A DNA stretch of 15,408 bases from JAWODU01 sp046483125 (GCA_046483125.1 JAWODU010000046.1:1-15408), one strand, 5' to 3'; shown: positions 1 to 7,984, numbered from the stretch's first letter. The notes: a model not told the origin generated them from the letters alone. A program made the numbers and translations.

Positions 1-153
1 AAGCGCTTTCGCAGGGATACATCCCCAGTTCAGGCAAATACCGCCTAATTTTTCTTTTTCAATGACAGCAACTTTTAATCCCAGTTGGGCAGCTCTTATG
101 GCTGTTACGTAACCTCCGGGTCCGCTTCCGATAATCAATACATCATAATCCAT
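1..153 (-). CDS. lpdA: Dihydrolipoyl dehydrogenase (E3), N-terminal part, cut by window edge
   Basis: Reading leftwards from the ATG at 153, 51 codons are open to the window edge. The protein begins MDYDVLIIGSGPGGYVTAIR, the Rossmann FAD-binding motif GxGxxG (GSGPGG, residues 9-14), and continues to GGICLNWGCIPAKAL with the redox-active disulfide pair Cys40/Cys45 (CxxxxC) of pyridine nucleotide-disulfide oxidoreductases. The LNWGC wording around the disulfide is typical of the lipoamide dehydrogenase that regenerates lipoyl groups in 2-oxoacid dehydrogenase and glycine cleavage complexes. Glutathione or mercuric reductases are less likely from this wording. No Shine-Dalgarno precedes the start (AT-rich leader ending in atttgaac), which together with 45 % G+C in this fragment sets it apart from every other gene here. 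It may come from a different genome than the rest of the contig. Confidence 0.9.
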   Translation of the reverse strand, partial: MDYDVLIIGSGPGGYVTAIRAAQLGLKVAVIEKEKLGGICLNWGCIPAKAL

Positions 154-349
154 GTTCAAATATTTTATTGTTAACCTTAATCTACTACAACATCCTTTTT
201 TCTGAAATGTTTTTCTCTTCTTATCATAAGCTTTATAAATCCTGCCGGATGTTTCCCTCCTGTAAATGCATCCAGTTCACGTTTCCCGGTCACATGTATT
301 TTTTAATTTTCATTTCTGTCGTTTCATCCCCGTATACAAATCGAGTAAC
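154..349. other. AT-rich non-coding stretch at composition break
   Basis: This is the upstream region of the leftward lpdA gene. It is T-rich on the plus strand, with several runs of five or six T, and low in G+C (the 60-base line 181-240 has 15 G+C). I see no gene, tRNA or clear promoter. The change to about 60 % G+C occurs near 345-362, exactly where homology to the oxidoreductase fragment begins. The open reading frame of that fragment continues into this stretch only by chance. Confidence 0.6.
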
Positions 350-529
350 ATTCCTGGCGCCAACATTTACACCGCGTTCGCGGACGCCCTCGAAAAAGCC
401 CTGTCCGGGAAAGAAGTCGAAGACAGCAAATACGACTATCCGACCGTAGCCGACGGCGTACGCGGTATCGCTTTTCTTGAAGCGGTAGTAAAGAGCTCCA
501 AGTCAAAGGAGAAATGGGTTAAACTGTAG
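350..529 (+). pseudogene. Gfo/Idh/MocA-family oxidoreductase, C-terminal remnant
   Basis: About 59 codons ending in TAG encode the last segment of an NAD(P)-dependent Gfo/Idh/MocA oxidoreductase. Recognisable wording is ANIYTAFADALEKAL, the helix after the C-terminal sheet, then YPTVADGVRGIAFLEAV and the terminal ssKskeKWVKL. Family members are usually 330-400 residues, so the Rossmann domain and the catalytic Lys/His region are missing. No start codon with a ribosome site explains a short protein, and the sequence to the left is compositionally foreign. It is therefore either truncated by a rearrangement or joined to unrelated sequence during assembly. In intact genomes such genes are often followed by a TIM-barrel sugar isomerase, as here, which supports a sugar or inositol catabolic operon. 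The exact 5' limit is uncertain by about 15 bases. Confidence 0.8.
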
Positions 530-533
530 AAGT

Positions 534-552
534 AAAAGCAATAAGTGCTTTT
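534..552 (+). other. Weak A/T-rich hairpin after oxidoreductase remnant
   Basis: AAAAGCA (534-540) pairs perfectly with TGCTTTT (546-552) around a 5-nt loop, five bases after the stop codon. The 3' arm ends in four T. The stem is short and A/T-rich, so it could at most attenuate read-through into the isomerase gene. Confidence 0.25.
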
Positions 553-640
553 GTTCCTTGTACTTTGTTGGAGGCAAAGAAACGGCGGTCGCGCCGGTTT
601 CAGCTCGCAGGCATGGTGCAATTGCTAAACTGAAAAAACT

Positions 641-645
641 GGAGG
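641..645 (+). promoter_or_regulatory. Ribosome binding site deciding the isomerase start
   Basis: GGAGG lies directly against an ATG at 646 but six bases before a second ATG at 652. Only the second spacing is workable, so translation is placed at 652. Confidence 0.75.
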
Positions 646-651
646 ATGCAG

Positions 652-1644
652 ATGACAAGACCGGTAACTCTTTTCACCGGGCAATTCGCCGATATTCCCC
701 TCGAAGAACTGGCCGGAAGAGCCGCGGGATGGGGCTATGACGGCCTTGAACTCGCTTGCTGGGGCGATCATGTTGACGCAGGCAGGGCCGCGAAGGATAA
801 AAAGTACGCGAAATCAAGAAAAGAGATCCTGGCCGACCACGGCCTGAAGCTCTACGCCATAAGCAGCCATCTTGCCGGACAGCTTGTCTGCGATCCCAAC
901 GAAGACGAACGTTCCGACGCTTTCGCGCCGGCTTCCTGCAAGGGAGACCCGGACGCCAAACGCAAGTGGGCAGTAAAGGAAATGAAGGATACCGCGAAGG
1001 CCGCCGCAAATATCGGAGTCAAAGTCGTAAACGGTTTCACCGGTTCGCCCGTATGGCACATGCTTTACGGTTTTCCGCCTGTGAGCGAAGAGACTATAGA
1101 AAAAGGTTTTCAAACCTTCGCGAAATTGTGGAATCCGATTCTGGACGTGTTTGACGAATGCCGGGTTAAATTTGCGCTGGAAGTTCATCCCACGGAAATA
1201 GCGTTTGACATTATAACCGCGCGACGCGCGCTCAAGGCGGTAAACAAGAGGAAGGCGTTCGGTTTTAATTTCGATCCGAGCCATCTGTACTGGCAGATGA
1301 TGGATCCGGTTATGTTCCTGAAGGCGTTTCCCAAAAAGATCTATCACGTTCACATGAAGGACGCCGCGCTTACCCTGAACGGCGAATCCGGCATCCTTGC
1401 TTCCCACCTGGATTTCGGCATGCCGGGAAGAGGATGGGACTTCCGGACGCCGGGAAGGGGAAACGTGGATTTCGAGGAGATCATAAGAACTCTCAATACC
1501 CTGAATTACCGGGGCCCGCTTTCCGTCGAGTGGGAAGACGCGGCAATGGACAGGGAATTCGGAGCCGCCGAGGCATGTGAATTCGTAAAGAGCCTTGATT
1601 TCCCCAGGTCCGACCGGGTGTTTGATGAGGCCTTCGGCCAATAA
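652..1644 (+). CDS. Sugar phosphate isomerase/epimerase (xylose isomerase-like TIM barrel)
   Basis: This 330-residue protein belongs to the AP-endonuclease-2/xylose isomerase-like TIM-barrel superfamily, whose members isomerise or epimerise sugars or cyclitols using a divalent metal. The metal-ligand pattern is visible at strand ends: Glu177 in EVHPTE, Asp208 and His211 in NFDPSHLYWQ, His234 in HVHMKD and Glu293 in SVEWED. The N-terminus begins MTRPVTLFTGQFADIPLEEL, a standard first strand and helix. The start at 652 is fixed by GGAGG at 641-645. It follows a Gfo/Idh/MocA remnant by 122 bases, a common pairing in sugar and inositol degradation clusters where the oxidoreductase oxidises the substrate and the TIM barrel rearranges the product. 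Its last 20 bases overlap the next gene, implying co-transcription. The exact substrate cannot be read from the sequence. Confidence 0.88.
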   Translation: MTRPVTLFTGQFADIPLEELAGRAAGWGYDGLELACWGDHVDAGRAAKDKKYAKSRKEILADHGLKLYAISSHLAGQLVCDPNEDERSDAFAPASCKGDPDAKRKWAVKEMKDTAKAAANIGVKVVNGFTGSPVWHMLYGFPPVSEETIEKGFQTFAKLWNPILDVFDECRVKFALEVHPTEIAFDIITARRALKAVNKRKAFGFNFDPSHLYWQMMDPVMFLKAFPKKIYHVHMKDAALTLNGESGILASHLDFGMPGRGWDFRTPGRGNVDFEEIIRTLNTLNYRGPLSVEWEDAAMDREFGAAEACEFVKSLDFPRSDRVFDEAFGQ

Positions 1645-3307
1645 ATTATATAACATCCCAGCCGCTTTTTTGACGGCCTTTTTCGCGGCGGTTTCCGTCG
1701 CCGCGCCCGCGGAGGTCGAACTCGATTTCAGCGAGACGGCCCGACTGCCGGGTATCGGCCTGGAGATAAGGCTGATGCCGGGTTCCCGCGAAGTACCTTC
1801 TCCCTCGCCCACCGTGTACAAGTACGTACTCACCCGCGGAGACGCCCGTACCAGAATCGACCTCTATGATCCCGTCGAACTCTGGCGCCAGGGCCAGAGA
1901 GCCGGAAAATGGAAAAACGAAAACGGCAACACCCTCATGATAGCGAAAATGACACACGCCTGCCCGGGCGGGTTCGACAGAGAACACGTGACCAGGGAAG
2001 AATATCTCGAAAAGTGCGAAAAAACGGCTGTCAGGCCGGGACAATGGAAAACCCGGTTACTCGAGCAATGGGTCCGCGACTTAACGGGCCTGAAAAACGT
2101 CAAAGCGGTTTTTGACAGGAAACCGCCCTACCGGTTCGACAACCTGGCAGTTTTTGATTTCGGGGCGCGCAACCGCTCCGTCCTTGCTTACTCCTTCAAG
2201 CTCAACAGATCCGCGCCGGGACAATGGCGCGCTCCGCTTGACTGGATCTACGTTCAGTTCGAACTGGCCCCGGGCGTATCGGCGGACAGGGCTCGCCGCA
2301 CGGTGGAAAATCAGTTTCTGGGAGAACTGACCTCGCTGATGGACCAGCCGCAGGGCGAAGTGGAGCCTTCGCGTGAATTTCAGGACCCGAGGTTCCTCCA
2401 TTCCGGCACGCGTTCTCCCGAATTCAAGGCAAGCGTTCAGAGAATTGCCGCAAGCATAAGCAACATGAAAACCTGGTGGTACGTGCTCACGGACCACTAC
2501 ATTATACTTTCGGATCTTGAGTCAGAGCACAGGGCATGGCTCAGGGAACTCCAGGGCAACATAGAATATCTGCGGTCCGCGTACGAATTCCTGATACCGG
2601 CGCCCGGGAAGATTCAAACCGTCAGCGTGGTACGCGTGTTCAATTCGCCCGAAGATTATGTTGCCTATGTCGGAGACGACTACAAGTGGAGCGGCGGAGT
2701 ATGGATGGCCGACAAAAAGGAACTGGTCATCAGGCCGGTTACCGGCCGGGGCGGCAAAGACCGGAAAGATCGCGTGTTCCGCACCATGTACCACGAGGGG
2801 TTTCACCAGTACATCTATTACGCGCTTGACCAGATTGTTCCCGCGGTCTGGTACAATGAAGGCCATGCCGTGCTTTTTGAAAACGCCGAAATCAGCCATG
2901 GCCGGCTGACCCTGGAAGAAGACGAAAGAATGACCCGCTGTCTCGAGAAAATACTCGACAGGGAAACACTGAATGTTGCCGATGTGCTCGGCATGTCCTA
3001 CGAGCAGTTCTACGCCCCTGATGACGCCGAAGCCCGGCAAAGAAACTACACAGTGGCCTGGGCCCTTGTTTACTACCTGAGAAAAGGCGCTCCTCTTGAA
3101 CGGACAAACAGGTACGAGAAAATACCCGGCGCTTACCTTAAAGCGTTGTGGGAAACCAAGGACCCCCATAAAGCTACAAAGCAGGCTTTCAAAGATGTCA
3201 GAATGAAGGAGTTCACGCAGTCTTTTAAAGACTTCTGGAACTCCGGCAACAGCCGCGGCCGCGCCCGGCGCAACCGCCTCTTCCGTTCCTACCGGGCAAT
3301 GAGATGA
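1625..3307 (+). CDS. Secreted zinc metallopeptidase (gluzincin/MA-like, DUF1570-type)
   Basis: The 560-residue protein starts with an apparent signal peptide (MRPSANKLYNIPAAFLTAFF, then AAVSVAAPAE), so it acts in the periplasm or outside. Residues 390-394 are HEGFH, a perfect HExxH zinc motif, and 17 residues after its second His comes WYNEGHAVLFE with Glu412 as the expected third ligand, the arrangement of gluzincins. Downstream NYTVAWALVYYLRKG resembles the helix following the active site in peptidase-MA/DUF1570 proteins common in Planctomycetes and related phyla. The first ~270 residues are a beta-rich region I do not recognise. I chose the ATG at 1625 because it gives a clean signal peptide; an ATG at 1595 adds ten residues without improving it. 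The start overlaps the isomerase end by 20 bases, and no strong ribosome site is visible, so translational coupling is likely. Its substrate is unknown. Confidence 0.75.
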   Translation: MRPSANKLYNIPAAFLTAFFAAVSVAAPAEVELDFSETARLPGIGLEIRLMPGSREVPSPSPTVYKYVLTRGDARTRIDLYDPVELWRQGQRAGKWKNENGNTLMIAKMTHACPGGFDREHVTREEYLEKCEKTAVRPGQWKTRLLEQWVRDLTGLKNVKAVFDRKPPYRFDNLAVFDFGARNRSVLAYSFKLNRSAPGQWRAPLDWIYVQFELAPGVSADRARRTVENQFLGELTSLMDQPQGEVEPSREFQDPRFLHSGTRSPEFKASVQRIAASISNMKTWWYVLTDHYIILSDLESEHRAWLRELQGNIEYLRSAYEFLIPAPGKIQTVSVVRVFNSPEDYVAYVGDDYKWSGGVWMADKKELVIRPVTGRGGKDRKDRVFRTMYHEGFHQYIYYALDQIVPAVWYNEGHAVLFENAEISHGRLTLEEDERMTRCLEKILDRETLNVADVLGMSYEQFYAPDDAEARQRNYTVAWALVYYLRKGAPLERTNRYEKIPGAYLKALWETKDPHKATKQAFKDVRMKEFTQSFKDFWNSGNSRGRARRNRLFRSYRAMR

Positions 3308-3322
3308 ACGGAACAGCTATTT

Positions 3323-3379
3323 GTCCATACACTTAGTCCCTGCACCTGGTCCTCACACCTAGTCCCTACACTTAGTCGA
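3323..3379 (+). repeat. Degenerate ~13-bp tandem repeat, (c)acacttagtccct-type, block 1
   Basis: At least four consecutive imperfect units follow the metallopeptidase gene: acacttagtccct, gcacctggtcct, cacacctagtccct and acacttagtcg. The shared core is CAC(C/T)TAGTCC. The same core returns at 3556-3597. It has no spacers of constant length and is not a CRISPR. Its role is unknown. Confidence 0.6.
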
Positions 3380-3389
3380 TTACGCTTAC

Positions 3390-3498
3390 TCGACCCGCTT
3401 TGTCCGTAGTTGTTGGAAGAGGAATCGATCAAGTTTGGCGATTAACTGTAACCGTCCGCCGCCCCCGCGGCGGAAAGGGTGGCGACTAAGCGGGTCGA
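3390..3498. repeat. 11-bp inverted repeat enclosing a GC hairpin
   Basis: TCGACCCGCTT at 3390-3400 is exactly complementary to AAGCGGGTCGA at 3488-3498. Between them, CCGCCGC (3456-3462) pairs perfectly with GCGGCGG (3467-3473) around a CCCC loop. The unit lies between convergent genes. No T-tract follows, so a classical intrinsic terminator is not supported, though the inner stem could slow polymerase. Confidence 0.5.
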
Positions 3499-3506
3499 TT
3501 AAGAGT

Positions 3507-3543
3507 GGGAGATAAAGATTACGATTAAGATTGCGATTAAGAT
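3507..3543 (+). repeat. 37-bp intergenic repeat B, copy 1 (GATTAM hexamer array)
   Basis: The sequence starts GGGAGATAAAGATTACGATT and continues as imperfect hexamers (gattac, gattaa, gattgc, gattaa). It matches the reverse complement of 8063-8099 at 36 of 37 positions. The two copies are inverted and bracket the RND pump and adaptor genes. Confidence 0.75.
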
Positions 3544-3555
3544 AGGGGGAGAGGG

Positions 3556-3597
3556 ACACCTAGTCCATACACCTTGCACCTTGCACTTAGTCTCTAC
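3556..3597 (+). repeat. Degenerate acacctagtcc/ttgcac repeat, block 2
   Basis: This block carries acacctagtcc, atacaccttgcac, cttgcac and ttagtctct in succession, the same vocabulary as block 1 at 3323-3379. The two blocks flank the inverted repeat and repeat B, so the whole 3323-3597 stretch looks like a composite of mobile or slippage-prone short repeats. Confidence 0.5.
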
Positions 3598-3791
3598 CGC
3601 CCTGCTCCCCTTGCATCGCGCCCGGCGGCGCTACAGTACCTCCAGTAAGCCGCAAGCGATGCGGGCTGGTGCGTCACGCGAGGCTACAGGGCACACACAG
3701 AACCCAGAGAACCCGAACCCTCCCGCGCTCCGAGTCCCAACCGGTCACGGCGTGCGAGGGCACAGGCACAGATCAGGGACTCCATGTACCT
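3598..3791. other. Rest of convergent intergenic spacer, with a possible hairpin
   Basis: No gene is supported here. GCATCGC (3613-3619) is complementary to GCGATGC (3656-3662), with an inner GCGGC/GCCGC pair at shorter range, giving a bulged hairpin of about 50 nt. The stretch after 3690 is rich in short cac/gag words without clear structure. It is downstream of the leftward efflux operon, but I see no stem followed by a U-tract on that strand. Confidence 0.4.
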
Positions 3792-6700
3792 CTACGCTTT
3801 ACGCCGCTCCGCCAGGTAGTACAGAACCGGGGCAATCACCAGCGCCAGCGTACCCCCCGCAATCATCCCGCCCATCTGCGTCACCGCCATAGGCGCCCTG
3901 TACTCCCCCCCCGCTCCCATTCCAAGCGCCAGGGGCACCATGGCCAGCACGGTCGTAAGATTGGCCATCAATAAGGGACGCAGGCGCACGGCGCAGGCTT
4001 TCACCACGGCTTCCTTCAAAGCTATCCCGTCATTTCTCACGACGTTGATGTAATCTATAATCACGATCGCGTTGTTTATCACCAGCCCGATCAGCATAAC
4101 CATGCCCATCATGGAGAAAATCGTCTGTGTAAGCCCTGCGACCAACAAGGCAACAAAAACCCCCGCAAACGAAAAAGGCAAAGACAGCATTATCAGGATC
4201 GACAGTTTCCATGATTCCAGTATTCCCGAAAGCATCAGGAAAGTCAGCACAACCGCCAGTACCATGGCCCATTTCAGGTCCGCGAAATTCTCCTTCATGA
4301 GTTCTATCGTGCCCGTCCAGGCGTAGCTGTAACCCGCAGGCATCGAATAGTCTCGCATCCTTCTGTCGATTTCGTCCGCCACGGTGCCGGGAGCGACATC
4401 GGCGGTCTCTCCGGAAAGAGTTACCTTATGCTGACGGTCCTTTCTACCCAGGGTCACCGGGCCTATTCCGGCCTTTTTGCCGGCCAGCTCTCCCAGTCTT
4501 ACCAGGTGCCCGTAAGAAGACATTACGGGCAGGTCGAGTATTCTTTCCGGATTGTTTCTCGTCTCTTCCGACAGAATCACCCTGATATCGTATTCGTCGT
4601 CCCCCTCACGATACCTTGAAGCCACTATGCCCGAGTAAGCCGCGCGTACCGCTTCCACCACCTGCTGTACCGTCACTCCCAGCCGTTCCAGCCTGGGCCT
4701 ATTCGGCCTGATACTTATTTCCGGCTTTCCGGTGCGCCAGTCGCTTTCAAAGTCCACAAGACCTTCTATCGGCTCGTAATCCACCCCTTTGACATTCTCG
4801 CCCGCCGCCATTTTCAGGACGTCTGCGACAATGCTGTTAATCGTTTCATAATTCTCGCCGCGCACCTCCATTTCTATCGGCTTGCCGCCCGGACCGCCCT
4901 GCTGTTGAAGAGAAACGGTGAAATCCGCCCCGGTTACGTCCGCCAGCTTCGGCCGGAGTTCGTTCATGACTTCCTGCGTAGACCGCTCCCGCTGTTCCTT
5001 GTCCACCAGCCTCACCACGACCTGGGCCATGTTAACGCTCGACTGCCCTCCGCTCAGCCTGCCTCCGGACACGCTTCCCACTGTAGAATATATCTTCTCG
5101 TGCTCCGGTATCTCTGCGCAGATTTTTTCCACCTCGCGCGTGACGTCGTCGGTGTAGTGAAGCGACCGTGAAACATCGGTTTCTATCTCAACGAGAAACT
5201 GTCCTTCATCAACCCTGGGGAACATCTCCGTACCTATTAATGGCGGCACAAACCGCATTACGAAAGCAAACACCGCCACAGCAAGGCCCAGTGTCTTCCA
5301 CGGATGACGCAACACCTTTCTGACTACATCAGCATATGCTCTCGTCATATTCTCGAAGACGCCGTCCCACGCCCTGTACAGCCGGCGGATCCTTTCCGAT
5401 ACCCTGGCGTCGGCCGCCTCCCTCGTCCGCATAAGAAGACTCGCGAGCATGGGCGTGAGGGTAAACGAAATGACCAGTGAGCATATTGTGGCAAATACCA
5501 CGGTAACGGCGAACTGGCTGAACATCTGGCCAACGATCGATTCCATGAAAGCTATGGGCAGAAATACGACCACGTTGGTCAGGGTACTGCCTGTAACGGC
5601 AAGGGCTATTTCGCTGGTTCCCTTGGCCGCCGCGCTTTTGGGGTCTTCTCCCAGGTCCAGGTAGCGGTAAATGTTCTCAAGCACAAGGATGGCATTGTTA
5701 ACGAGTATCCCTATGGAAATGGCCAGCCCCATCATACTCATCAGGTTCACCGTGTATCCCGCGAAATAAATAAGCGTAAACGTGGCCACCACCGCCGCCG
5801 GCATCACAAGCGCCACGATAACCGTGCCCCTCAGATTGTGCAGGAACAGGAAAAGAGCCAGCGCCGTAAGAAGTATGCCCTCCCCCATGTTGGCCCATAC
5901 TTCGCGGATCACGTCCCTTATAAAAACCGAATCGTCGGTAACCACTTCCAGCGTAAGTGCCGACGGCAGCACTTCCGAATTCAAACGTGTTACCGCTTCG
6001 TTGACCCTCCGCCCTACCAGCACCGTATTGGCGTCTCCCTTTTTCAATACTTCGATTCCGACGCTGGGCGAAGCCATGAAGCGCGCCTTCTCCCGAACGT
6101 CCGCTACCGTATCGCGCACCTGCGCCACGTCGCCGACGGTCGTATCGGCCGAGCCGGGAATCGGAATCGATTCTATTTCTCGCACGTCTTCCACTTCACC
6201 GGAAACCCTCACCGTCAGCTCCGTGGTTTTCTTTGTAATATAGCCTCCCGGCATCTCGAGGTTCGCCCTTCCGATGGCGGCTATAATCGCTCCCATGGAA
6301 ATTCCGTATGATTTGAGCCTGTTGAGGTCCGCCGAAACCCGGATTTCCCTCTGCTCGCCGCCCACCACGCGTATAAGGCCGACGCCCTCTATCTTGCCCA
6401 GTTCTGTCCTGATCCGGTCATCCGCCGTTTCGTATATCTCCTTCAGAGGAAGATCGCCGTACAGCCCAAGCCGCATGATCGGGAAATCCGTGGGGTCAAA
6501 CTTCATTACAACGGGCTCTTCCGACTCGTCCGGAAGGTCGTTTGCGATTCTTCCTATTTCGTCCCGGACGTCGTTTGCCGCCGCGTTCAAATCCGTCCCC
6601 ATATTCAACCGGATCATTACAGTGGACACGCCTTCGGACGAATAAGATTCGATGAACTTCACGTTGTCCACCAGTGTCACGTTGTCCTCTATCGGCTTGG

Positions 6701-6890
6701 TTACAAGGCGCTCGATTTCCTCGGGCCCGGCGCCGGGATAGGCCGTGTTGACCACGATGATGGGAAATTCGATGTCGGGGAAAAGTTCGACTCCAAGGCG
6801 CAGGTAGCTCGCCACGCCCAGTATGATCACTATCAGGAGAATGACCGTGGTGAGCACCGGCCTCTTTATGGCGGTGTTTGACAGAAACAT
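3792..6890 (-). CDS. RND-family efflux pump inner-membrane subunit (HAE1 type)
   Basis: This 1032-residue protein has the full hydrophobe/amphiphile efflux-1 architecture. TM1 follows MFLSNTAIKRPVL, then comes a first periplasmic porter region with LFPDIEFPIIVV. TM2-TM6 span about 335-490, the second periplasmic region starts near GTEMFPRVDEGQF, and TM8-TM12 end at IAPVLYYLAERR. It exports small toxic compounds from the periplasm or outer leaflet through the partner channel. The TM4 signature usually reading VDN or VDD reads SIGILVNNAILVLENI (Asn398-Asn399), and TM10 reads GLVINNAIVIIDYIN (Asn939-Asn940, Asp946) in place of the AcrB lysine. The proton-relay carboxylate in TM4 is therefore absent. 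The start ATG shares one base with the adaptor stop (TGATG), and AAGGGA precedes it, so it is last in the tetR operon. Substrate class is not readable. Confidence 0.95.
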   Translation of the reverse strand: MFLSNTAIKRPVLTTVILLIVIILGVASYLRLGVELFPDIEFPIIVVNTAYPGAGPEEIERLVTKPIEDNVTLVDNVKFIESYSSEGVSTVMIRLNMGTDLNAAANDVRDEIGRIANDLPDESEEPVVMKFDPTDFPIMRLGLYGDLPLKEIYETADDRIRTELGKIEGVGLIRVVGGEQREIRVSADLNRLKSYGISMGAIIAAIGRANLEMPGGYITKKTTELTVRVSGEVEDVREIESIPIPGSADTTVGDVAQVRDTVADVREKARFMASPSVGIEVLKKGDANTVLVGRRVNEAVTRLNSEVLPSALTLEVVTDDSVFIRDVIREVWANMGEGILLTALALFLFLHNLRGTVIVALVMPAAVVATFTLIYFAGYTVNLMSMMGLAISIGILVNNAILVLENIYRYLDLGEDPKSAAAKGTSEIALAVTGSTLTNVVVFLPIAFMESIVGQMFSQFAVTVVFATICSLVISFTLTPMLASLLMRTREAADARVSERIRRLYRAWDGVFENMTRAYADVVRKVLRHPWKTLGLAVAVFAFVMRFVPPLIGTEMFPRVDEGQFLVEIETDVSRSLHYTDDVTREVEKICAEIPEHEKIYSTVGSVSGGRLSGGQSSVNMAQVVVRLVDKEQRERSTQEVMNELRPKLADVTGADFTVSLQQQGGPGGKPIEMEVRGENYETINSIVADVLKMAAGENVKGVDYEPIEGLVDFESDWRTGKPEISIRPNRPRLERLGVTVQQVVEAVRAAYSGIVASRYREGDDEYDIRVILSEETRNNPERILDLPVMSSYGHLVRLGELAGKKAGIGPVTLGRKDRQHKVTLSGETADVAPGTVADEIDRRMRDYSMPAGYSYAWTGTIELMKENFADLKWAMVLAVVLTFLMLSGILESWKLSILIMLSLPFSFAGVFVALLVAGLTQTIFSMMGMVMLIGLVINNAIVIIDYINVVRNDGIALKEAVVKACAVRLRPLLMANLTTVLAMVPLALGMGAGGEYRAPMAVTQMGGMIAGGTLALVIAPVLYYLAERRKA

Positions 6891-7984
6891 CAGCGCGTTC
6901 CCTTCACTCTTACTCTGTCGCCGTCCTCGATCTGCATGTTACCGTCGGTGACGACCGAATCCCCGGCGGAAACGCCGGAAACCACTTCCACAAAACCGCC
7001 TTCGCCGATGCCGGTTTCAACGGTCTTGAACCGGGCGAGATTTTCCTTATCCACGGTAAACACCCCCGTCTCGCCGTCCAATTCCACGACCGCACGTTCC
7101 AGAACGGCCGTTACGTTCCTGCCGCTGTCGCTCTCCACTTCCACAGTCGCGAACATGCCGGCCTTCAGGGCGGCCGGAGGGTCTTTAATACAGCATCTCG
7201 CCTTCAATTCCAGCTTGCGGGGGTCAAGCTCGGGGTTCAGCGCCGCTATGCTTGAGTCGAAAACACCCATGGAACCCAGTACTCCGACATGCACGCGGCA
7301 GGGCATTCCGACCCGTACTTGTTCAGTCCGGTTTTCCGGAATCGTGAGTTCGGCCTCCAGCCTGGATACATCCACCACCTCCATCAGCACGGTTCCCTTG
7401 CCCGGCACCTGGCCGGGGTCCACGTATCGCCTTGAGACCATTCCGGTTATGGGAGAAAATACTCTGCAGTTGCGCAATGTATTGCGCGCGCGGATCAGCG
7501 CGGCCCTCGCGGATTCTTCCGCGACCGCGGCCCCGTCGTAATCCTGGCGTGATATCGCGCCGTCCTGCAGAAGCCGGCGCGCCCGGTTCAGGCTGTTTGT
7601 CGCGTCTTCATAGGCTTTTTCCGCCGCCTGCGCCGCCGCCGCCGCCGCTTCGTCGTCCAGTTCTATAAGCAGTGTCGCGTTATCCCCTCCCCGCACTTTG
7701 TCGCCCTCCCGCACGTGAACCTTCGTCACCCTTGTGGACACTTCCGACATCACTATTCCCCGCTCGTCCGGCTCGATAACCGCATCAAAGCTTACTTTTC
7801 TCGAAAGATTGGTCATTACGACCGGTGATGTCACTACAGGGACGCCATCCTTTTTGTGTATCTGCTCTATTGAGACCGGCGTCTTACGCGTCGCCCTCTT
7901 GTAAAGCTCCCTTCCCACTGACCATCCCAGTATCGCAAAAGCCGCCACTCCTGCCGCTATTCCTATCTTCGTCGCCTTTTTCAT
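6890..7984 (-). CDS. Periplasmic adaptor (membrane fusion) protein of RND efflux system
   Basis: The protein has 364 residues. A single N-terminal hydrophobic segment (about 6-22, IGIAAGVAAFAILGW) anchors or exports it. Residues 77-110 form the first lipoyl half (VSTRVTKVHVREGDKV), about 112-168 an Ala-rich helical hairpin with heptad character, and 172-205 the second lipoyl half (FSPITGMVSRRYVDPGQ). A beta-barrel (about 207-285) and membrane-proximal domain ending GDRVRVKGTR complete the HlyD/AcrA-like order. It bridges the RND pump at 3792-6890 and the TolC-like channel at 8135-9445. GGGG about nine bases before the ATG can serve as ribosome site. The gap of 150 bases to the preceding channel gene is occupied by two intergenic repeats, an unusual interruption inside an efflux operon whose other junctions overlap. 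Confidence 0.93.
   Translation of the reverse strand: MKKATKIGIAAGVAAFAILGWSVGRELYKRATRKTPVSIEQIHKKDGVPVVTSPVVMTNLSRKVSFDAVIEPDERGIVMSEVSTRVTKVHVREGDKVRGGDNATLLIELDDEAAAAAAQAAEKAYEDATNSLNRARRLLQDGAISRQDYDGAAVAEESARAALIRARNTLRNCRVFSPITGMVSRRYVDPGQVPGKGTVLMEVVDVSRLEAELTIPENRTEQVRVGMPCRVHVGVLGSMGVFDSSIAALNPELDPRKLELKARCCIKDPPAALKAGMFATVEVESDSGRNVTAVLERAVVELDGETGVFTVDKENLARFKTVETGIGEGGFVEVVSGVSAGDSVVTDGNMQIEDGDRVRVKGTR

Noticed and set aside
558..740. Short plus-strand frame before and overlapping the isomerase start
   Set aside because: No ribosome site or conserved wording; it overlaps the isomerase gene in another frame.
814..1833. 339-codon minus-strand open frame opposite the isomerase
   Set aside because: The opposite strand encodes a protein with all metal ligands of a known family; this frame has no recognisable motif or ribosome site.
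3456..3473. Intrinsic terminator for the metallopeptidase operon
   Set aside because: The perfect GC stem is not followed by a T-tract on either strand and is 150 bases from the nearest stop codon.
3323..3597. Possible CRISPR array
   Set aside because: Units are degenerate, about 13 bp and without constant-length unique spacers; no cas genes are nearby.
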